A DNA stretch of 64,000 bases from Protula sp. h YS-2021 (Eukaryota; Annelida; Polychaeta; Sabellida; Serpulidae): the NCBI GenBank assembly GCA_949752745.1, contig OX457032.1, forward strand, positions 15,974,720-16,038,719, in the 5' to 3' direction. This document shows positions 63,221-64,000 of the stretch, piece after piece. Under the pieces are notes generated by a model, which was not told the DNA's origin, ran no database searches, and saw only the letters and a list, made by a program, of their open reading frames with translations. The translations under genes and the position numbers were made by a program. The stretch's first letter is position 1. The number at the start of each line of letters is the position of its first letter.

Positions 63221-64000
63221 ATGGATTCTGCAGAAGTATTGAGACCCAGAAAGCAGTTAACACTGCTACAGGTGCGATTTTTTAATACTTTTTACATGTT
63301 TTCTATGTCTGTATGTCAGTAACAAGGATCATTGAAGACGTTTCGGGTGACTGTTAATTTGTATCAGGTCCTAACGGCACCATGTGGAATGGAGTATGTC
63401 ATATTTAGTTTTTTTTTTGAGCGCTATGTGGAATGGAGTATGTCATATTTAGTTTTTTTTTTTTGAGCGCCATGTGGAATGGAGTATGTCATATTTAGTT
63501 TTTTTTGAGCGCCATGTGGAATGGAGTATGTCATATTTAGTTTTTTTTTTGAGCGCCATGTGGAATGGAGTATATCATATTTAGTTTTTTTTGAGCGCCA
63601 TGTGGAATGGAGTATGTCATATTGATTTTTTTTCCTGTTATTCCTCCATTTTCTTCATATTTGTTTTTCCATATTGATTGTGGATGTTGCACTTTTGTAC
63701 TTCTTGTGTGAGAAGCACTGTTGTGTCGTTTTGAAAGTCGTCGAAATTCGACATGCAAAAGACAGAACATATTGTACGACTAACACAGTTTTTCACATGT
63801 TGAACAACTGACACGTATCGCTTTGTTTTCCTTTTTTTGTAGGTCTTCATGCTGAATTCCGTGGTGTGCGGGCTCGAGTTCTGCGCCAGCGCCGCCTTCA
63901 CCTACATTCCCCCCATGCTCCTCAAATCGGGTCTGAGTGAGGAAAACATGAGTTTTGTGTTAGGGATTGGACCTTTTCTCGGCTTCCTCTTCGTGCCCTG
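63221..64000 (+). CDS. SLC45A3: SLC45A3-like (prostein) transporter, first two exons, continues past window
   Basis: Exon 1 is 63221-63271 (17 codons, MDSAEVLRPRKQLTLLQ). Exon 2 starts at 63843 and is still open at 64000. The joined sequence passes from the basic LRPRKQ segment into the first membrane helix (NSVVCGLEFCASAAFTYIPP), then LLKSGLSEENMSFVLGIGPF and LGFLFVP. This order and spacing match prostein, where RHRKAQ precedes FGLEVC...TYVPPLLLEVG and MVLGIGPVLGLVCVP. That LGIGP form distinguishes SLC45A3 from SLC45A1/2/4 as I know them. The family are 12-helix major-facilitator sugar/proton symporters. Only helix 1 and part of helix 2 are visible. Confidence 0.85.
63377..63625. repeat. ~43-bp minisatellite, six units, in intron 1 of the SLC45A3-like gene
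   Basis: Units of GCGCCATGTGGAATGGAGTA, then TGTCATATTTAG and a T tract of variable length. The units are almost identical, suggesting recent expansion. Confidence 0.92.

Overview
This looks like nuclear DNA of an invertebrate animal. It is AT-rich, and its genes are split into small exons with GT-AG introns. The gaps are full of terminal-inverted-repeat elements, microsatellites, poly-C/poly-G tracts and decayed LINE and hAT fragments. All six genes found are conserved animal families. The CTCCCCC/GTCCGTCC repeats suggest a marine invertebrate, possibly a spiralian, but I cannot name the species. There are no bacterial features, CRISPR arrays, rRNAs or convincing tRNAs. All gene models below were built by hand: I matched splice-site phase and translated exon by exon.

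Layout: (1) 1-7831, minus: a carotenoid oxygenase (BCO/RPE65 family) with its start at 7831 and its 3' end off the left edge. Its 3.2-kb first intron holds LINE pieces and one copy of a dispersed repeat. (2) 7.9-19.7 kb: gene-poor and repeat-rich, with four main repeat clusters and a few orphan ORFs or exons. (3) 19748-27895, plus: CNOT11, a CCR4-NOT subunit, in 13 exons (451 aa). A hAT remnant lies in intron 3. An array of four duplicated 33-nt exon-like units lies in intron 12. (4) 28-35.4 kb: mostly noncoding, with one more dispersed-repeat copy and a MITE into which a hAT element has inserted, the latter with a perfect 8-bp target duplication. (5) 35485-42340, plus: a ten-finger ZXD-family zinc-finger protein (1002 aa). 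(6) 45502-47844, minus: gamma-secretase subunit APH-1 (258 aa, 6 exons), tail-to-tail with ZXDC. (7) 50629-56608, plus: RAD51AP1 (414 aa, 9 exons), head-to-head with APH-1. (8) 56.6-63.2 kb: repeats and a decayed retroelement. (9) 63221-64000, plus: the first two exons of an SLC45A3-like (prostein) transporter, running off the right edge.

The genes are unrelated housekeeping or metabolic loci and do not form a pathway: mRNA deadenylation, transcription, intramembrane proteolysis, homologous recombination, carotenoid metabolism and sugar transport. The most unusual structure is in CNOT11 intron 12. Four diverged copies of the last 33 nt of exon 12 each keep an open frame, an AG acceptor and an AAG|GTAG donor, so they are potential in-frame tandem microexons. 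A second case of splice-site duplication is a 31-bp minisatellite in APH-1 intron 5 that repeats the exon 5 donor.
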